This document shows positions 36,802 to 45,796 of a DNA stretch of 64,000 nt, piece by piece; within the stretch, counting starts at the first letter, position 1; each line of letters begins with the position of its first letter. This DNA is from Cellulomonas hominis (GTDB taxonomy: Bacteria > Actinomycetota > Actinomycetes > Actinomycetales > Cellulomonadaceae). The stretch covers positions 1 to 64,000 of the forward strand of contig NZ_SZYE01000004.1 in the NCBI RefSeq assembly GCF_005239125.1, written 5' to 3'. Both the position numbers and the translations under genes were made by a program. Under the pieces are notes generated by a model. It saw only the letters and a program-made list of their open reading frames with translations. It made no database searches and was not told where the DNA came from.

Positions 36802-37149
36802 GTGAGTGCACAGCGCCCCGAGAGCCCGCCCCGCCCCGAGCTGCCCATCCGGATGCTGAACGACCGGCTGCTCGTCCAGCTCGACGCCGACGCGTCCGAG
36901 CGCAGGTCGACCGCCGGCATCGTCATCCCGGCGACAGCGGCCGTGGGGAAGCGGCTCACCTGGGGCGCCGTCGTCGCCGCGGGGCAGCACGTCCGGCAGG
37001 TGGCGGTGGGCGACCGGGTGCTGTTCGACCCCGACGAGCGGGCCGAGGTGGAGCTCGAGGCGCAGACGTACCTGCTGCTCCGGGAGAAGGACGTGCACGC
37101 CGTGGCCGAGCCGCGCGACGGTGGCCAGGGCACCGGCCTCTACCTGTAG
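36802..37149 (+). CDS. GroES-like (Cpn10 fold) protein
   Basis: 115 residues from a GTG with a TAGCGT box 7 nt upstream (leaderless). IRMLNDRLLVQLDADASERRSTAGIVIPATAAVGKRLTWGAVVAAG is a clear Cpn10 barrel with a shortened mobile-loop region, and the C-terminus RVLFDPDERAEVELEAQTYLLLREKDVHAV completes it. No groEL gene is adjacent and no CIRCE element is present, so it is probably not the heat-shock co-chaperonin itself. Actinobacteria often carry such an extra copy of unknown role. Confidence 0.85.
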   Translation: MSAQRPESPPRPELPIRMLNDRLLVQLDADASERRSTAGIVIPATAAVGKRLTWGAVVAAGQHVRQVAVGDRVLFDPDERAEVELEAQTYLLLREKDVHAVAEPRDGGQGTGLYL

Positions 37150-37159
37150 AAACCGTTTT

Positions 37160-37178
37160 CCCTGCCGTGGCGGCAGGG
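37160..37178 (+). terminator. Terminator hairpin with short T-rich tail
   Basis: CCCTGCCG, a 3-nt loop, CGGCAGGG, then TTGTT, 11 nt after the GroES-like stop. Confidence 0.7.
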
Positions 37179-37262
37179 TTGTTCGCCCTGGGCGTCACGT
37201 GTTGCGCGCCCCCTCGGCGCGGTGTTCCCATGTGCGCAGGAACGACGCCGGGGGTGGCCGTG

Positions 37263-37550
37263 ATGGACGACGAGAAGCAGGCTGCCGAGCCGGACGGGCG
37301 TGCGGCGGAGGGCGACGCGAGCGGCGTCGTCATGGACCTCCTGGCGGAGCACGTGCCGCTGACGCTGCTGGCGGACCTGGCCGTGGCGGAGCCGCGGTCG
37401 GAGGCGATCCTGGTGGCCGAGGGGCTGCCCGAGGACGCGTGGTGGGAGGGCGAGGACGAGGGTGCTGCACCCGCGCCCGCAGCGGGCCTGCCGGCCGAGG
37501 ACGACGTCCCGGCCGACCCGGATGCGGCCGCCGAACCGCACCCGGCGTGA
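37263..37550 (+). CDS. Small acidic protein, function unknown
   Basis: 95 residues from ATG of MDDEKQAAEPDGRAA. A central hydrophobic helix GVVMDLLAEHVPLTLLADLAVAE is followed by SEAILVAEGLPEDAWWEGEDEG and a disordered acidic, Ala/Pro-rich tail. The upstream in-frame ATG (37167) would add a Cys-rich stretch over a terminator, which is unlikely. I recognise no family. It lies between the GroES-like gene and tRNA-Lys. Confidence 0.6.
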   Translation: MDDEKQAAEPDGRAAEGDASGVVMDLLAEHVPLTLLADLAVAEPRSEAILVAEGLPEDAWWEGEDEGAAPAPAAGLPAEDDVPADPDAAAEPHPA

Positions 37551-37586
37551 CGTCCGCCACGTCGGCCCGCTGAGCGGGGGATCCGA

Positions 37587-37617
37587 TTAGCGCGCGGCGC
37601 CACGGGGCTGCTAACGT
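37587..37617 (+). promoter_or_regulatory. Probable tRNA-Lys promoter
   Basis: TTAGCG and TAACGT separated by 19 nt; the latter ends 11 nt before the tRNA. The local base composition is A/T-richer than the surroundings. Confidence 0.45.
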
Positions 37618-37628
37618 CTCTCCTCGTT

Positions 37629-37701
<73 letters not shown>

Positions 37702-37708
37702 CTCCGGG

Positions 37709-37744
37709 AGGCCCCCGACCAGCGACAACGCCGGTCGGGGGCCT
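37709..37744 (+). terminator. Terminator hairpin after tRNA-Lys
   Basis: A 12-bp stem AGGCCCCCGACC with its complement around a 12-nt loop, ending in TTCGTCGT, 8 nt beyond the tRNA. Confidence 0.85.
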
Positions 37745-37886
37745 TCGTCGTACCGCCCCGCGGGGCCGGGCCGGGCGGCGGTCCGGCCCCGGCCGGGAAA
37801 GCGCCGGCGGCAGCGGGGCGGGAGACCGCCGCGCCGGGGTGCGCCGCGCTTCCCCCCACCGCCCCGGCGGCACGCATACTGGACGG

Positions 37887-38258
37887 GTGCCTCAGACCGT
37901 CGCCACCGGCCCGACCCCGCCGCTCCCGGAGCGGGGGCACGTGTGGGTCGAGGACGCGGAACCGGAGCTGCTCCGGATGCGCGGCGAGGTGGACGTCGCC
38001 GTGATCGAGGAGCTGCGCGACCGGCTGGGCGCCGAGAGCGCGCGCGGCACGGACCTCGCGGCGGTGCTGCCCGGGGTGCGGGCGGTCGACATGTCGGCGG
38101 TGACGTTCGCGGACTCCTCGGCCGTCGGGCTGCTGGCGGGGCTGGTGATGGCGCTCCAGCCGGCCGGCCGCGTGCTCGTCGTCCGGGGGATCGGTCCCGC
38201 GGTGGAGACGGTGCTCGAGGTGACCGGCCTGCTGCAGCACCTCGACGTCGAGGGTTGA
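37887..38258 (+). CDS. STAS-domain protein (anti-sigma factor antagonist type)
   Basis: 123 residues from a GTG with a CATACT box 6 nt upstream. The core [25 protein letters not shown] is the STAS phosphorylation loop with D76-S77-S78, and the N-terminal strand [13 protein letters not shown] matches SpoIIAA/RsbV-like proteins. It probably releases an anti-sigma factor when unphosphorylated. No partner kinase gene is nearby. It sits just before a chemoreceptor but is separately promoted. Confidence 0.85.
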   Translation: MPQTVATGPTPPLPERGHVWVEDAEPELLRMRGEVDVAVIEELRDRLGAESARGTDLAAVLPGVRAVDMSAVTFADSSAVGLLAGLVMALQPAGRVLVVRGIGPAVETVLEVTGLLQHLDVEG

Positions 38259-38388
38259 CGGCCGCGTCCGCGCGGGCAAAGGTCGCACCTTTCACCCGCG
38301 GGGGTGCTCACCCGGCGCGCGTCGCGTCCGATCGGGTCGGCGGGCCCCGGTCGGGGTCCGGACCCCACCGACGGACGGAGACCTCCGC

Positions 38389-39996
38389 ATGCCCGCAACC
38401 GCCGCCCCCACCGGCCCCCGCGCCCGCCGGCTCGTGGCCGACGCCCCCGTGGGCGCCCGCATCGGCGCGGTGCTCGGCCTGCTCGCCGTCGCGGTGGGAA
38501 TGGTCGCCGGCCTGGGCATCGCCCGGCTCGGCGGCCTGGAGTCGTCGATCGACCGCCTCGGCCGCGACGCCATCGAGCCGCAGACCTACCTGGTGAACAC
38601 GCAGCGCTGGTTCCAGGCGAGCCGGGCCCGGGTGCTCGAGTACGGGATGGTGGCGCCGGAGGACCGGGCCGGGATCACCGCGGACCGCGCGGGCTTCGAC
38701 GCGGACGCGCTGGAGAACGTCGCGGCGTACGAGCCGTACGTCCTCGACGACGACGCCTACGCGGCGCTGCGGGACGCCTACGGGCGCTACCAGGCCGCCG
38801 CCGACGCGATCGAGCCGCTGGCCGACGAGGGCGGCACCGCGTACCACGACGCGTACGCGGACCAGGTGCGCGGCGTCACGACGGAGCTCGGCGACGCGCT
38901 CCAGGCGCTGACGGACTCGGTGTCCGCGCACGCGGAGCAGGGCGTGGCGGACGCCGCGGCCGACGCGCGCGCGGCGACGGTGCAGATGATCGCGGTCGGC
39001 GCGGTCGGGGTGCTGCTCGCGGCGGCGCTCGGCGTGCTGCTGGTCCGCCGCATCGTGCGGGACCTGGCGACGGTGCAGCGCACCGTGCAGAGCATCGGCG
39101 ACGGCGACCTGACGGTCTCCGTGCCGCTCGACTCCCGTGACGAGCTCGGCCGGATGGCGGGCTCCCTCAACGAGGCCCAGGGCTCGCTGCGCGCGCTGAT
39201 GAGCGGCGTCGTGCACACGGCGCAGACGGTCGCGGCCGCGGCCGAGGAGCTGTCCGCGGCGTCGCAGCAGGTGGTGGCGGGGTCGGACGAGACGTCCGCG
39301 CAGGCGGGGGTCGTGGCGGCGGCGGCGGAGCAGGTGTCGCGGAACGTGCAGACGGTGGCGGCGGGTGCCGAGCAGATGGGTGCCAGCATCCGGGAGATCG
39401 CGCAGAACGCGTCGCAGGCGGCGAAGGTCGCGGGTCAGGCCACGGACGCGGCGGCGGTGACGAACGAGCAGGTCGCGCGGCTGGGGACGTCGTCGCAGGA
39501 GATCGGCAACGTCGTCAAGGTGATCACGAGCATCGCCGAGCAGACGAACCTGCTGGCGCTGAACGCGACCATCGAGGCCGCGCGCGCGGGCGAGGCCGGC
39601 AAGGGCTTCGCGGTCGTGGCCGGCGAGGTCAAGGAGCTGGCGCAGGAGACGGCGAAGGCGACCGAGGACATCGCGCGGCGGGTGGAGGCGATCCAGGCGG
39701 ACACCAGCGGTGCGGTGGGGGCGATCGGGGAGATCAGCCACATCATCGCGAGCATCAACGACTACCAGCTGACGATCGCCTCGGCGGTGGAGGAGCAGAC
39801 CGCCACGACCACGGAGATGTCCCGGTCGGTGGCCGAGGCCGCGACGGGGTCGGGGGAGATCGCCACGAACATCACCGGCGTGGCCTCCGCCGCGACCGAG
39901 TCCTCCCAGACCCTGAACCAGATGGGGTCCGCGGTGGCCGAGCTCGCCCGGATGTCGGAGGACCTGCGCGGCCAGGTGTCGCGGTTCCGGTACTGA
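38389..39996 (+). CDS. Methyl-accepting chemotaxis protein
   Basis: 535 residues. TM1 is at about 26-46, a periplasmic four-helix-type region of ~140 residues, TM2 at about 198-222, a HAMP domain ([34 protein letters not shown]), then the methylation and signalling helices. Its hairpin tip is identical over about 69 residues with the receptor at 34321. The sensory regions differ, so the ligands should differ. The gene has an AAAGGT/ACCTTT inverted pair and a TTCACCCG motif about 90 nt upstream. Confidence 0.95.
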   Translation: MPATAAPTGPRARRLVADAPVGARIGAVLGLLAVAVGMVAGLGIARLGGLESSIDRLGRDAIEPQTYLVNTQRWFQASRARVLEYGMVAPEDRAGITADRAGFDADALENVAAYEPYVLDDDAYAALRDAYGRYQAAADAIEPLADEGGTAYHDAYADQVRGVTTELGDALQALTDSVSAHAEQGVADAAADARAATVQMIAVGAVGVLLAAALGVLLVRRIVRDLATVQRTVQSIGDGDLTVSVPLDSRDELGRMAGSLNEAQGSLRALMSGVVHTAQTVAAAAEELSAASQQVVAGSDETSAQAGVVAAAAEQVSRNVQTVAAGAEQMGASIREIAQNASQAAKVAGQATDAAAVTNEQVARLGTSSQEIGNVVKVITSIAEQTNLLALNATIEAARAGEAGKGFAVVAGEVKELAQETAKATEDIARRVEAIQADTSGAVGAIGEISHIIASINDYQLTIASAVEEQTATTTEMSRSVAEAATGSGEIATNITGVASAATESSQTLNQMGSAVAELARMSEDLRGQVSRFRY

Positions 39997-40002
39997 CGCG
40001 GG

Positions 40003-40215
40003 TCAGTCGGCCTGCGCCTTGCGGCGCGCGGCGGCGCGCGCCCGGACCACGTCGGCGATCTGCTGCGCCTGCCCGCTCACCAGGCGGCGGAGGTCGTCGT
40101 AGCGGCGGTCCACCTCGGCGTCGGTCGCGTCGCTGTCGCGCGCGGCGATCCAGGCGCGCTTCGCGCCGCGGATGTCGGCGTCCGTGATCTCGACGCGCCA
40201 GGGGTCCTCGTTCAT
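40003..40215 (-). CDS. Small hypothetical protein (70 aa)
   Basis: Starts MNEDPWRVEITDADIRGAKRAW and ends in a basic Ala/Arg/Lys helix. It is largely helical, with central SDATDAEVDRRYDDLRRLVSGQAQQIADVV. I recognise no named family; small proteins opening with EDPWRVEI are frequent in actinobacteria. A longer upstream frame exists but is unlikely coding. It converges with the chemoreceptor gene, with 6 nt between stops. Confidence 0.7.
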   Translation of the reverse strand: MNEDPWRVEITDADIRGAKRAWIAARDSDATDAEVDRRYDDLRRLVSGQAQQIADVVRARAAARRKAQAD

Positions 40216-40442
40216 GAGTACAAGGTCCCACCGGGATCGGGCGATCGGTCGGTTCTGCCCCGGTTTCACCCGCCGACACGCGGCGTTCCGGGCCGGATTC
40301 ACCTGATAGCCGCTCGATCATGCCCAACCTTCGAGCGCCGCTGGAGTGAGGCGGCACGGCACCGCCTGCGTGCCGGAACCGCGCCGCCGGGCCACGATGG
40401 GGGCACCGCGGACCGCGGCACCCGGAGGAACGGAGCGACGAC

Positions 40443-41957
40443 ATGACCGAGCGCACCCTGCAGACGGACGGGGACCACGCGCCGCACGACACCGTGACGT
40501 ACGACGTCGTGGTCCTGGGCGCGGGCGCGGTGGGGGAGAACGCCGCCGACCGCGCGGGCCGGCTCGGGCTGTCGGTGCTGGTGGTCGAGCACGAGCTGGT
40601 GGGCGGCGAGTGCTCCTACTGGGCCTGCATGCCCTCGAAGGCGCTGCTGCGGCCCGGGGCCGTGCTCGCCGCGGCGCGGGCCGTGCCGGGCGCCCGCGAG
40701 CTGGTGCAGGGCGCGCTGGACCCCGCCGCCGTGCTCGCCCGCCGGGACGAGTTCACCTCGCACTGGGACGACCACGGCCAGGTCGAGTGGCTGGACTCCG
40801 TCGGGATCGCGCTGCTGCGCGGCACGGCCCGGTTCACCGGCCCGAAGGAGCTGCTCGTCGAGTCGGACGAGGGCGACACCCGGGTGATCGCCCGGCACGC
40901 CGTGATCGTCGCGACCGGCAGCGAGCCGACCGTGCCCGGGATCCCCGGCCTGGCGGAGGCGCAGCCGTGGACCTCGCGCGAGGCGACGGCGGTCAAGGAG
41001 GTGCCGGGGAGCCTCGTGGTCCTCGGCGGCGGCGTGGTGGGCGTCGAGATGGCGGTCGCGTACCGCGACCTGGGCGCCGCCGTGACGCTGCTGGTGCGCG
41101 GCGACCGCCTGCTCGACAAGGCGGAGCCGTTCGCGGCCGAGGAGGTCGCCGCCGGCCTGCGCGACCTCGGGGTCGACCTGCGGTTCGGCACGAGCGCGAC
41201 GCGGGTCGACCGCGACGAGCGCGGGGTGCACCTCGCGGTCACCGGGCCGCAGGGCGAGGACGAGCTGCACGCCGACGAGGTGCTGGTGGCCACCGGCCGC
41301 CGGCCGCGGACGGCGGACCTCGGGCTCGAGGTGGTCGGGCTGGAGCCGGGCGCGCCGATCGCGGTGGACGACGCGCTGCAGGCGACCGGTGCCGGCGACG
41401 GCTGGCTGTTCGCGGTCGGCGACGTGACCGGCCGCACCGCCACGACGCACCAGGGCAAGTACGACGCCCGGGTGGTCGGCGACGTCGTGGCCGCCCGGTT
41501 CTCCGCGTCCGCCTCCGAGCCGGGGGAGGGCGCCGCCGAGGCGCAGGCCGCCGAGCGGGACGCGGCGCCGTTCACCCGGTACCGGGCGTCCGCGGACCAC
41601 GCGGCCGTGCCGCAGGTCGTGTTCACCCGGCCCGAGGTGGCCTGGGTCGGCCGCACCGAGGAGCAGGCGCGCGACGCCGGGCTGCGCGTGCGGGCCGTGT
41701 CCTACCCGATCGGGTCCGTGGCGGGCGCCTCGGTGGCGGCCGACGGGTACTCCGGCACCGCGCAGGTCGTCCTCGACGAGGACCGCGGGGTGATCGTGGG
41801 CGCGACCTTCACCGGCCCGGACGCGGCGGAGCTGCTGCAGGCAGCGACGATCGCCGTGACCGGGGAGGTGCCGCTGGACCGGCTGTGGCACGCGGTGCCG
41901 GCGTACCCGACGGTGAGCGAGGTGTGGCTGCGGCTGCTGGAGACGGCGGGGCTCTGA
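40443..41957 (+). CDS. Pyridine nucleotide-disulfide oxidoreductase (dihydrolipoyl dehydrogenase-like)
   Basis: 504 residues. FAD site VVLGAGAVGENAADRAG, redox pair Cys57 and Cys62 in GGECSYWACMPSKAL, NAD(P) site VVLGGGVVGVEMAVA, the second FAD motif LFAVGDVTGR, and a C-terminal dimerisation domain with the HAVPAYPTVSE histidine. This is the mercuric-reductase/LpdA-like branch often annotated as NAD(P)/FAD-dependent oxidoreductase. The electron acceptor is unknown. The ATG has GGAGG and CGGAG upstream. No lipoyl enzyme genes are nearby. Confidence 0.9.
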   Translation: MTERTLQTDGDHAPHDTVTYDVVVLGAGAVGENAADRAGRLGLSVLVVEHELVGGECSYWACMPSKALLRPGAVLAAARAVPGARELVQGALDPAAVLARRDEFTSHWDDHGQVEWLDSVGIALLRGTARFTGPKELLVESDEGDTRVIARHAVIVATGSEPTVPGIPGLAEAQPWTSREATAVKEVPGSLVVLGGGVVGVEMAVAYRDLGAAVTLLVRGDRLLDKAEPFAAEEVAAGLRDLGVDLRFGTSATRVDRDERGVHLAVTGPQGEDELHADEVLVATGRRPRTADLGLEVVGLEPGAPIAVDDALQATGAGDGWLFAVGDVTGRTATTHQGKYDARVVGDVVAARFSASASEPGEGAAEAQAAERDAAPFTRYRASADHAAVPQVVFTRPEVAWVGRTEEQARDAGLRVRAVSYPIGSVAGASVAADGYSGTAQVVLDEDRGVIVGATFTGPDAAELLQAATIAVTGEVPLDRLWHAVPAYPTVSEVWLRLLETAGL

Positions 41958-41982
41958 CCCCGACCCGGCGGGGCGCACGACA

Positions 41983-42017
41983 GCGGGGCGGGACCGGTGA
42001 CCGGTCCCGCCCCGCTC
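41983..42017. terminator. Bidirectional terminator palindrome
   Basis: 17-nt arms AGCGGGGCGGGACCGGT and complement around a single central base, lying between the convergent oxidoreductase and osmolyte-binding protein genes. Confidence 0.8.
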
Positions 42018-42030
42018 GCCGTCCCGCGGG

Positions 42031-43032
42031 TCAGCTCGCGAGCGACCCGTCGCTCGACAGCACCAGGCCGATCGAGGCCTCGCCCTGGCGCACCGCGTCG
42101 CCGATCAGGCCGAAGTCGTAGCTCTTGAACTCGCTGACCGTGATGCCGTAGGTGTCCTCGAGGCCGATCTGGCAGAACGGCCGCTCCGGGCACTCGGCCG
42201 GGCCGGCGAGCACGACGCCGCCGGCGCACGCCTCGGCCAGGTCCGACAGCGTGGTCACGCCGTGCTCGTCCGCGAACTCCGACGTCACCGCGAACGCGTT
42301 CTGGTCCTGGGCCTCGGACACCGCGCCGAACGTCAGACCGGCGGCCGTGCCGAGCTCGGTGAGCGCCGCCACGGTCTCGTCCGGGTCGCCGCTCGCGACC
42401 GGCTCCGCGTCCGCGCCGTTCGCGGACGTGTTGAGGAACTCCGCCAGCGTCGCGGCGTACTCCGGGGTGAGCGTGATCTGGCCGCTCTCCAGGGCGGGCA
42501 GGTACGTCTCCCGGTTGCCGATGGTCTGCACCTCGGCGCTGTAGCCCGCGGACCGCAGCACGTCGGCGTAGATCTCGGACAGCGTGGCGCTCTCCGAGAA
42601 GTTCGCGGCGCCGACGACCACGCTCTTGCCGCTGCCGGCGGTGGCGTCGCTCGCGGCCAGGCCCTGGTCCTCGACGAACTGCTGGGCCACCTCGGTCGAC
42701 GTCTGGCGGTCGATGTCGACCGCCTTGTTCAGCTGGATCAGCGTGTCCGTGTCGAGCGCCGCGGACACGGTGTCGAGCAGCGGGATCAGGTTCGGGTCCG
42801 CCTGGGCCGCCGCCGCATTGACCGCGGGGATGACGTTGTCGGCGTTCTGCAGGCCCTGGTCGTCCTCGAGCACGACGAGCTGGTCCCCGGCGACGGGCTC
42901 GCAGACCGTGCCGCCGGAGCCGCTCGCCGAGGTCTCGGCGGTGCCGCCGCCGGAGCCGGGGTCGCCGCAGGCCGCCAGCAGGAGGAGCAGGCCGGCCGCG
43001 GCGGCGGGGAGTGTGGTGCGACGTGCGTTCAT
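42031..43032 (-). CDS. Glycine betaine/choline-type ABC substrate-binding lipoprotein (OpuBC/OsmF-like)
   Basis: 333 residues from ATG preceded by AGAGGAC. Signal peptide with lipobox LAAC (Cys22), then a duplicated OpuAC fold: VVVGAANFSESATLSEIYADVLRSAGYSAEV and ITLTPEYAATLAEFLN are classic quaternary-amine binder motifs. It would capture betaine, choline or a related osmolyte for the permeases at 43177 and 43939. The 144-nt gap to the permease gene may hold an internal promoter. Confidence 0.9.
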   Translation of the reverse strand: MNARRTTLPAAAAGLLLLLAACGDPGSGGGTAETSASGSGGTVCEPVAGDQLVVLEDDQGLQNADNVIPAVNAAAAQADPNLIPLLDTVSAALDTDTLIQLNKAVDIDRQTSTEVAQQFVEDQGLAASDATAGSGKSVVVGAANFSESATLSEIYADVLRSAGYSAEVQTIGNRETYLPALESGQITLTPEYAATLAEFLNTSANGADAEPVASGDPDETVAALTELGTAAGLTFGAVSEAQDQNAFAVTSEFADEHGVTTLSDLAEACAGGVVLAGPAECPERPFCQIGLEDTYGITVSEFKSYDFGLIGDAVRQGEASIGLVLSSDGSLAS

Positions 43033-43176
43033 GTGCGGGTCCTCTGGTCTCGGGTGGGCACACGGGGTTCGGTGCGGCTGAGGCACCGGACGGGTGGGTC
43101 GGTGGGCGTCGGGCGGCCGTCGATCATTCGACCGAGGCGGCCCGGGTGCGGCAACCCCTGCGGGAGGTCGTCGCGG

Positions 43177-43935
43177 TCACGATCGGGTCACGGTCTGCTG
43201 GCCGGTCGCGGCGGGCGCTGGTCCGGGGGGCTCGGAGACGGCGCGGGGTGCGCGGCGGCGCCGGCGGCCGGAGGTGGCGCGCATCGGCGCCGGCGTCAGC
43301 GCGCGCTGCACCGCGGCGAGCACCCCCTCGACGACGAGGCAGAGCCCCGCGACGAGCAGCGCCCCCGCGACCACCTGGCCGTACCGCTGCAGCGCCATGC
43401 CCTGCACGATGATCGACCCGAGGCTGCTGCCGCCGACGAGCGCCGCGAGCGGCACGGTGGCCAGCACCTGGGTGGTGGCGGTGCGCAGGCCGGCCCCGAC
43501 CAGCGGCAGCGCGAGCGGCAGCTCCACCAGCGCGAGCGAGCGGCCCCCGGACATGCCGACGCCGCGTGCCGCGTCCCGGACGTCGGCGTCGACCTCCATC
43601 AGGCCGGTGAACGTGTTGCTGAGGATCGGCGGCACCGCGAACACGGCCACCGCGAGGACCGTCGCCGTCGCGCCGAACAGGCCGGTCGAGGCGAAGATCG
43701 TCAGCAGCGCGAACGTCGGCAGCGCGCGCGAGGTGTTCGCGGCGACCACCGTCACCACGCCGCCGCGGCGGCGGTGGCCGAGCCAGACGCCGAGCGGGAG
43801 GGCGACCAGCGCCGCGAGCAGCACGGCGAGCGCGCTGATCCGCAGGTGGTCGGCGCCCAGCGCGAGCACGCCGTCGCGGCCCGTCCAGTTCAGCGGGTCG
43901 TTCAGCCAGGTGAAGGCGTCCTGCAGCACGTCCAC
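43177..43935 (-). CDS. Osmolyte ABC transporter permease (OpuBB/OpuCD-like)
   Basis: 252 residues, about five or six helices. The EAA-like loop reads ADVRDAARGVGMSGGRSLALVELPLALPLVGAG, typical of the ProW/OpuB permease family. A disordered Arg/Pro-rich tail ends the protein. The gene begins 3 nt after the upstream permease stop. Confidence 0.9.
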   Translation of the reverse strand: MDVLQDAFTWLNDPLNWTGRDGVLALGADHLRISALAVLLAALVALPLGVWLGHRRRGGVVTVVAANTSRALPTFALLTIFASTGLFGATATVLAVAVFAVPPILSNTFTGLMEVDADVRDAARGVGMSGGRSLALVELPLALPLVGAGLRTATTQVLATVPLAALVGGSSLGSIIVQGMALQRYGQVVAGALLVAGLCLVVEGVLAAVQRALTPAPMRATSGRRRRRAPRAVSEPPGPAPAATGQQTVTRS

Positions 43936-43938
43936 GGC

Positions 43939-44658
43939 TCAGGCCTCCCGTCCGCGCCGGGCCCACGGCGTCACCGCGCGGCCGACCAGCCAGATGAGCA
44001 GGTCCAGCACGAGCGCCAGCGCCAGGCAGAGCAGCGTCGCCGTGAGGATCTCCGCGTGGTACTTGTTGTTGCGGAAGCCCCGGAACATCAGCTGGCCCAG
44101 CCCGCCGTAGCCGACGACCACGCCGACGGTGACGAGCGCGACGGTGGTCACGGTCGCGAGCCGGACGCCCGCGACGATCGCGGGCAGGGCGTTCGGCAGC
44201 TCCACGGTCAGCAGCAGGCGCAGCCGGCCGTAGCCGAGCCCGCGCGCCGCGTCCCGGACGCTCTCGTCCACGCCGCTCAGCCCCACCAGGACGTTCCGCA
44301 CCAGCACCAGGAGCGCGTAGACCACCAGGCCGATCAGCACCGGCGTGCGGCCGATGCCCGTCCACGGCACGAGCACCGTGAACAGGGCGAGCGACGGGAT
44401 CGTGTAGAGCACGCTGCTGGTGCCGACGATCGGCGCGGCGAGGCGCGGGCGCAGGTGCGCGAGCATCCCGAGCGGGACGGCGATCGCGCACGCGATGAGC
44501 ACCGCCTGCACGGTGAGGCCCGCGTGCTGCTCCAGCGCGCGGGAGATGTCGCCCCAGTTGCGCTGCACGTAGTCCCAGGACAGCCAGGGGTTGGCCGCGG
44601 GGTCGCCCGCGGCCGCCGCGACGTGCGCGGCGGTCCCCGGGTTCTCGAGGCTGGTCAC
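43939..44658 (-). CDS. Osmolyte ABC transporter permease (OpuBB/OpuCB-like)
   Basis: 239 residues from a GTG; a TAGCGT box 7 nt upstream (44666-44671) supports a leaderless start. EAA loop ESVRDAARGLGYGRLRLLLTVELPNALPAIVAG. It is first in a minus-strand operon permease-permease-binding protein. The cognate ATPase gene is transcribed in the opposite direction from a start 84 nt away, so the importer is split over a divergent promoter region. Confidence 0.9.
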   Translation of the reverse strand: MTSLENPGTAAHVAAAAGDPAANPWLSWDYVQRNWGDISRALEQHAGLTVQAVLIACAIAVPLGMLAHLRPRLAAPIVGTSSVLYTIPSLALFTVLVPWTGIGRTPVLIGLVVYALLVLVRNVLVGLSGVDESVRDAARGLGYGRLRLLLTVELPNALPAIVAGVRLATVTTVALVTVGVVVGYGGLGQLMFRGFRNNKYHAEILTATLLCLALALVLDLLIWLVGRAVTPWARRGREA

Positions 44659-44729
44659 CGGCCCGACGCTACCGGGCACCTCCGACACCCGCTGCGCGGA
44701 GCAGGGGCGCGGGTGTCGGCGGGCGCGGG

Positions 44730-44735
44730 TACGGT
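44730..44735 (+). promoter_or_regulatory. -10 box (TACGGT) of the osmolyte ATPase gene
   Basis: TACGGT, 7 nt, then ATG. With the opposed box at 44666-44671, the two leaderless promoters are divergent within an 84-nt space, an obvious place for joint osmotic control. Confidence 0.55.
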
Positions 44736-44742
44736 CGTCGGC

Positions 44743-45786
44743 ATGGCCACCGCGATCGCGTTCGACCACGTCCGCAAGGCGTACGCCGACGGCACCGTCG
44801 CGGTCGGCGACCTGTCGCTCGAGGTGCGGGAGCACGAGCTGCTCGCGCTCGTCGGGCCGTCCGGCTGCGGCAAGTCGACGACGCTGCGGATGGCCAACCG
44901 CCTCGTCGAGCCCACGTCGGGCCGGATCTTCCTCGACGGCGACGACGTGACCGAGGTCGACGCCGTCGCCCTCCGCCGGCGCATCGGCTACGTCATCCAG
45001 AACGTCGGCCTGTTCCCGCACCGCACGGTCGAGCAGAACGTCGGCACCGTGCCGCGGCTGCTCGGCTGGGACAAGCGGCGCACCCGCGCCCGCACGGGGG
45101 AGCTGCTGGAGCTGGTCGGCCTCGCGCCGGACCGGTACGCCCGCCGCTACCCGCACGAGCTGTCCGGCGGCGAGCGGCAGCGCGTCGGCGTCGCCCGCGC
45201 GCTCGCGACGGACCCGCCGGTCCTGCTGATGGACGAGCCGTTCGGTGCGGTCGACCCGGTCGGCCGCCGCCGGCTGCAGACCGAGTTCCGCCGCATCCAG
45301 GCCGAGCTCGGCACCACCGTGATGCTCGTCACGCACGACGTGGACGAGGCCGTGCGGCTCGCCGACCGCGTGGCGGTGCTCAGCCGCGGCGGGCACCTCG
45401 AGCAGCTCTCGGACCCGGTGCGGCTGCTCGCCGCGCCGGCGAGCCCGGCGGTCGCCGACCTGGTCGGCACCGGGGCGGCGGTGCGGCTGCTCGCCCTGGG
45501 TCGCGTCGAGCGGCGCGACCTGGGGCCCGTCGACGGCACCGCCGCGGCGGACGGCCGGGCGGGCGCCGCGGTCGTCCGCGTGGGCGACCCGCTGGACGAG
45601 GCGTTCGCCGCGCTCGCCGCCGAGCCCACCGGCCGGGTCGTGGTGCGCGAGGGGGAGCAGGTCGTCGGGGAGCTCGACGCGCCGCGCGTGGTGGCCGCCC
45701 TGCACCGGCTGGTGGACGGCGCGCAGGACGCGGTCCCGGACGCCGCCGCGCAGGACCACGAGCCGTCCGCCGGAGCGCGTGGGTAG
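44743..45786 (+). CDS. Osmolyte ABC transporter ATP-binding protein (OpuBA/OpuCA-like)
   Basis: 347 residues. Walker A GPSGCGKSTT near residue 40, Q-loop VIQNVGLFPHRTVEQNV, signature LSGGERQRVGVARAL, Walker B LLMDEPFGAVDP, H-loop THDVDEA. The C-terminal ~100 residues resemble the degenerate CBS-like regulatory region of OpuCA-type ATPases. It energises the permeases encoded divergently. The TAG stop is also the -10 box of the next gene. Confidence 0.92.
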   Translation: MATAIAFDHVRKAYADGTVAVGDLSLEVREHELLALVGPSGCGKSTTLRMANRLVEPTSGRIFLDGDDVTEVDAVALRRRIGYVIQNVGLFPHRTVEQNVGTVPRLLGWDKRRTRARTGELLELVGLAPDRYARRYPHELSGGERQRVGVARALATDPPVLLMDEPFGAVDPVGRRRLQTEFRRIQAELGTTVMLVTHDVDEAVRLADRVAVLSRGGHLEQLSDPVRLLAAPASPAVADLVGTGAAVRLLALGRVERRDLGPVDGTAAADGRAGAAVVRVGDPLDEAFAALAAEPTGRVVVREGEQVVGELDAPRVVAALHRLVDGAQDAVPDAAAQDHEPSAGARG

Positions 45787-45789
45787 TCT
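45784..45789 (+). promoter_or_regulatory. -10 box (TAGTCT) of the ATP-grasp gene
   Basis: Starts on the ATPase stop codon; 7 nt later comes the GTG at 45797. It favours that start over the GTG at 45779, which would overlap the upstream gene by 8 nt. Confidence 0.55.
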
Positions 45790-45796
45790 GCCCAGG

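Noticed and set aside
42262-44742. Long + strand frame preceding the osmolyte ATPase start
   Set aside because: Antisense to three real genes of the same importer; the ATPase begins at 44743 with a matching -10 box.
45779-45796. GTG at 45779 as start of the ATP-grasp gene
   Set aside because: It would place the -10 box inside the gene and add six residues unlike the family; the GTG at 45797 has leaderless spacing.
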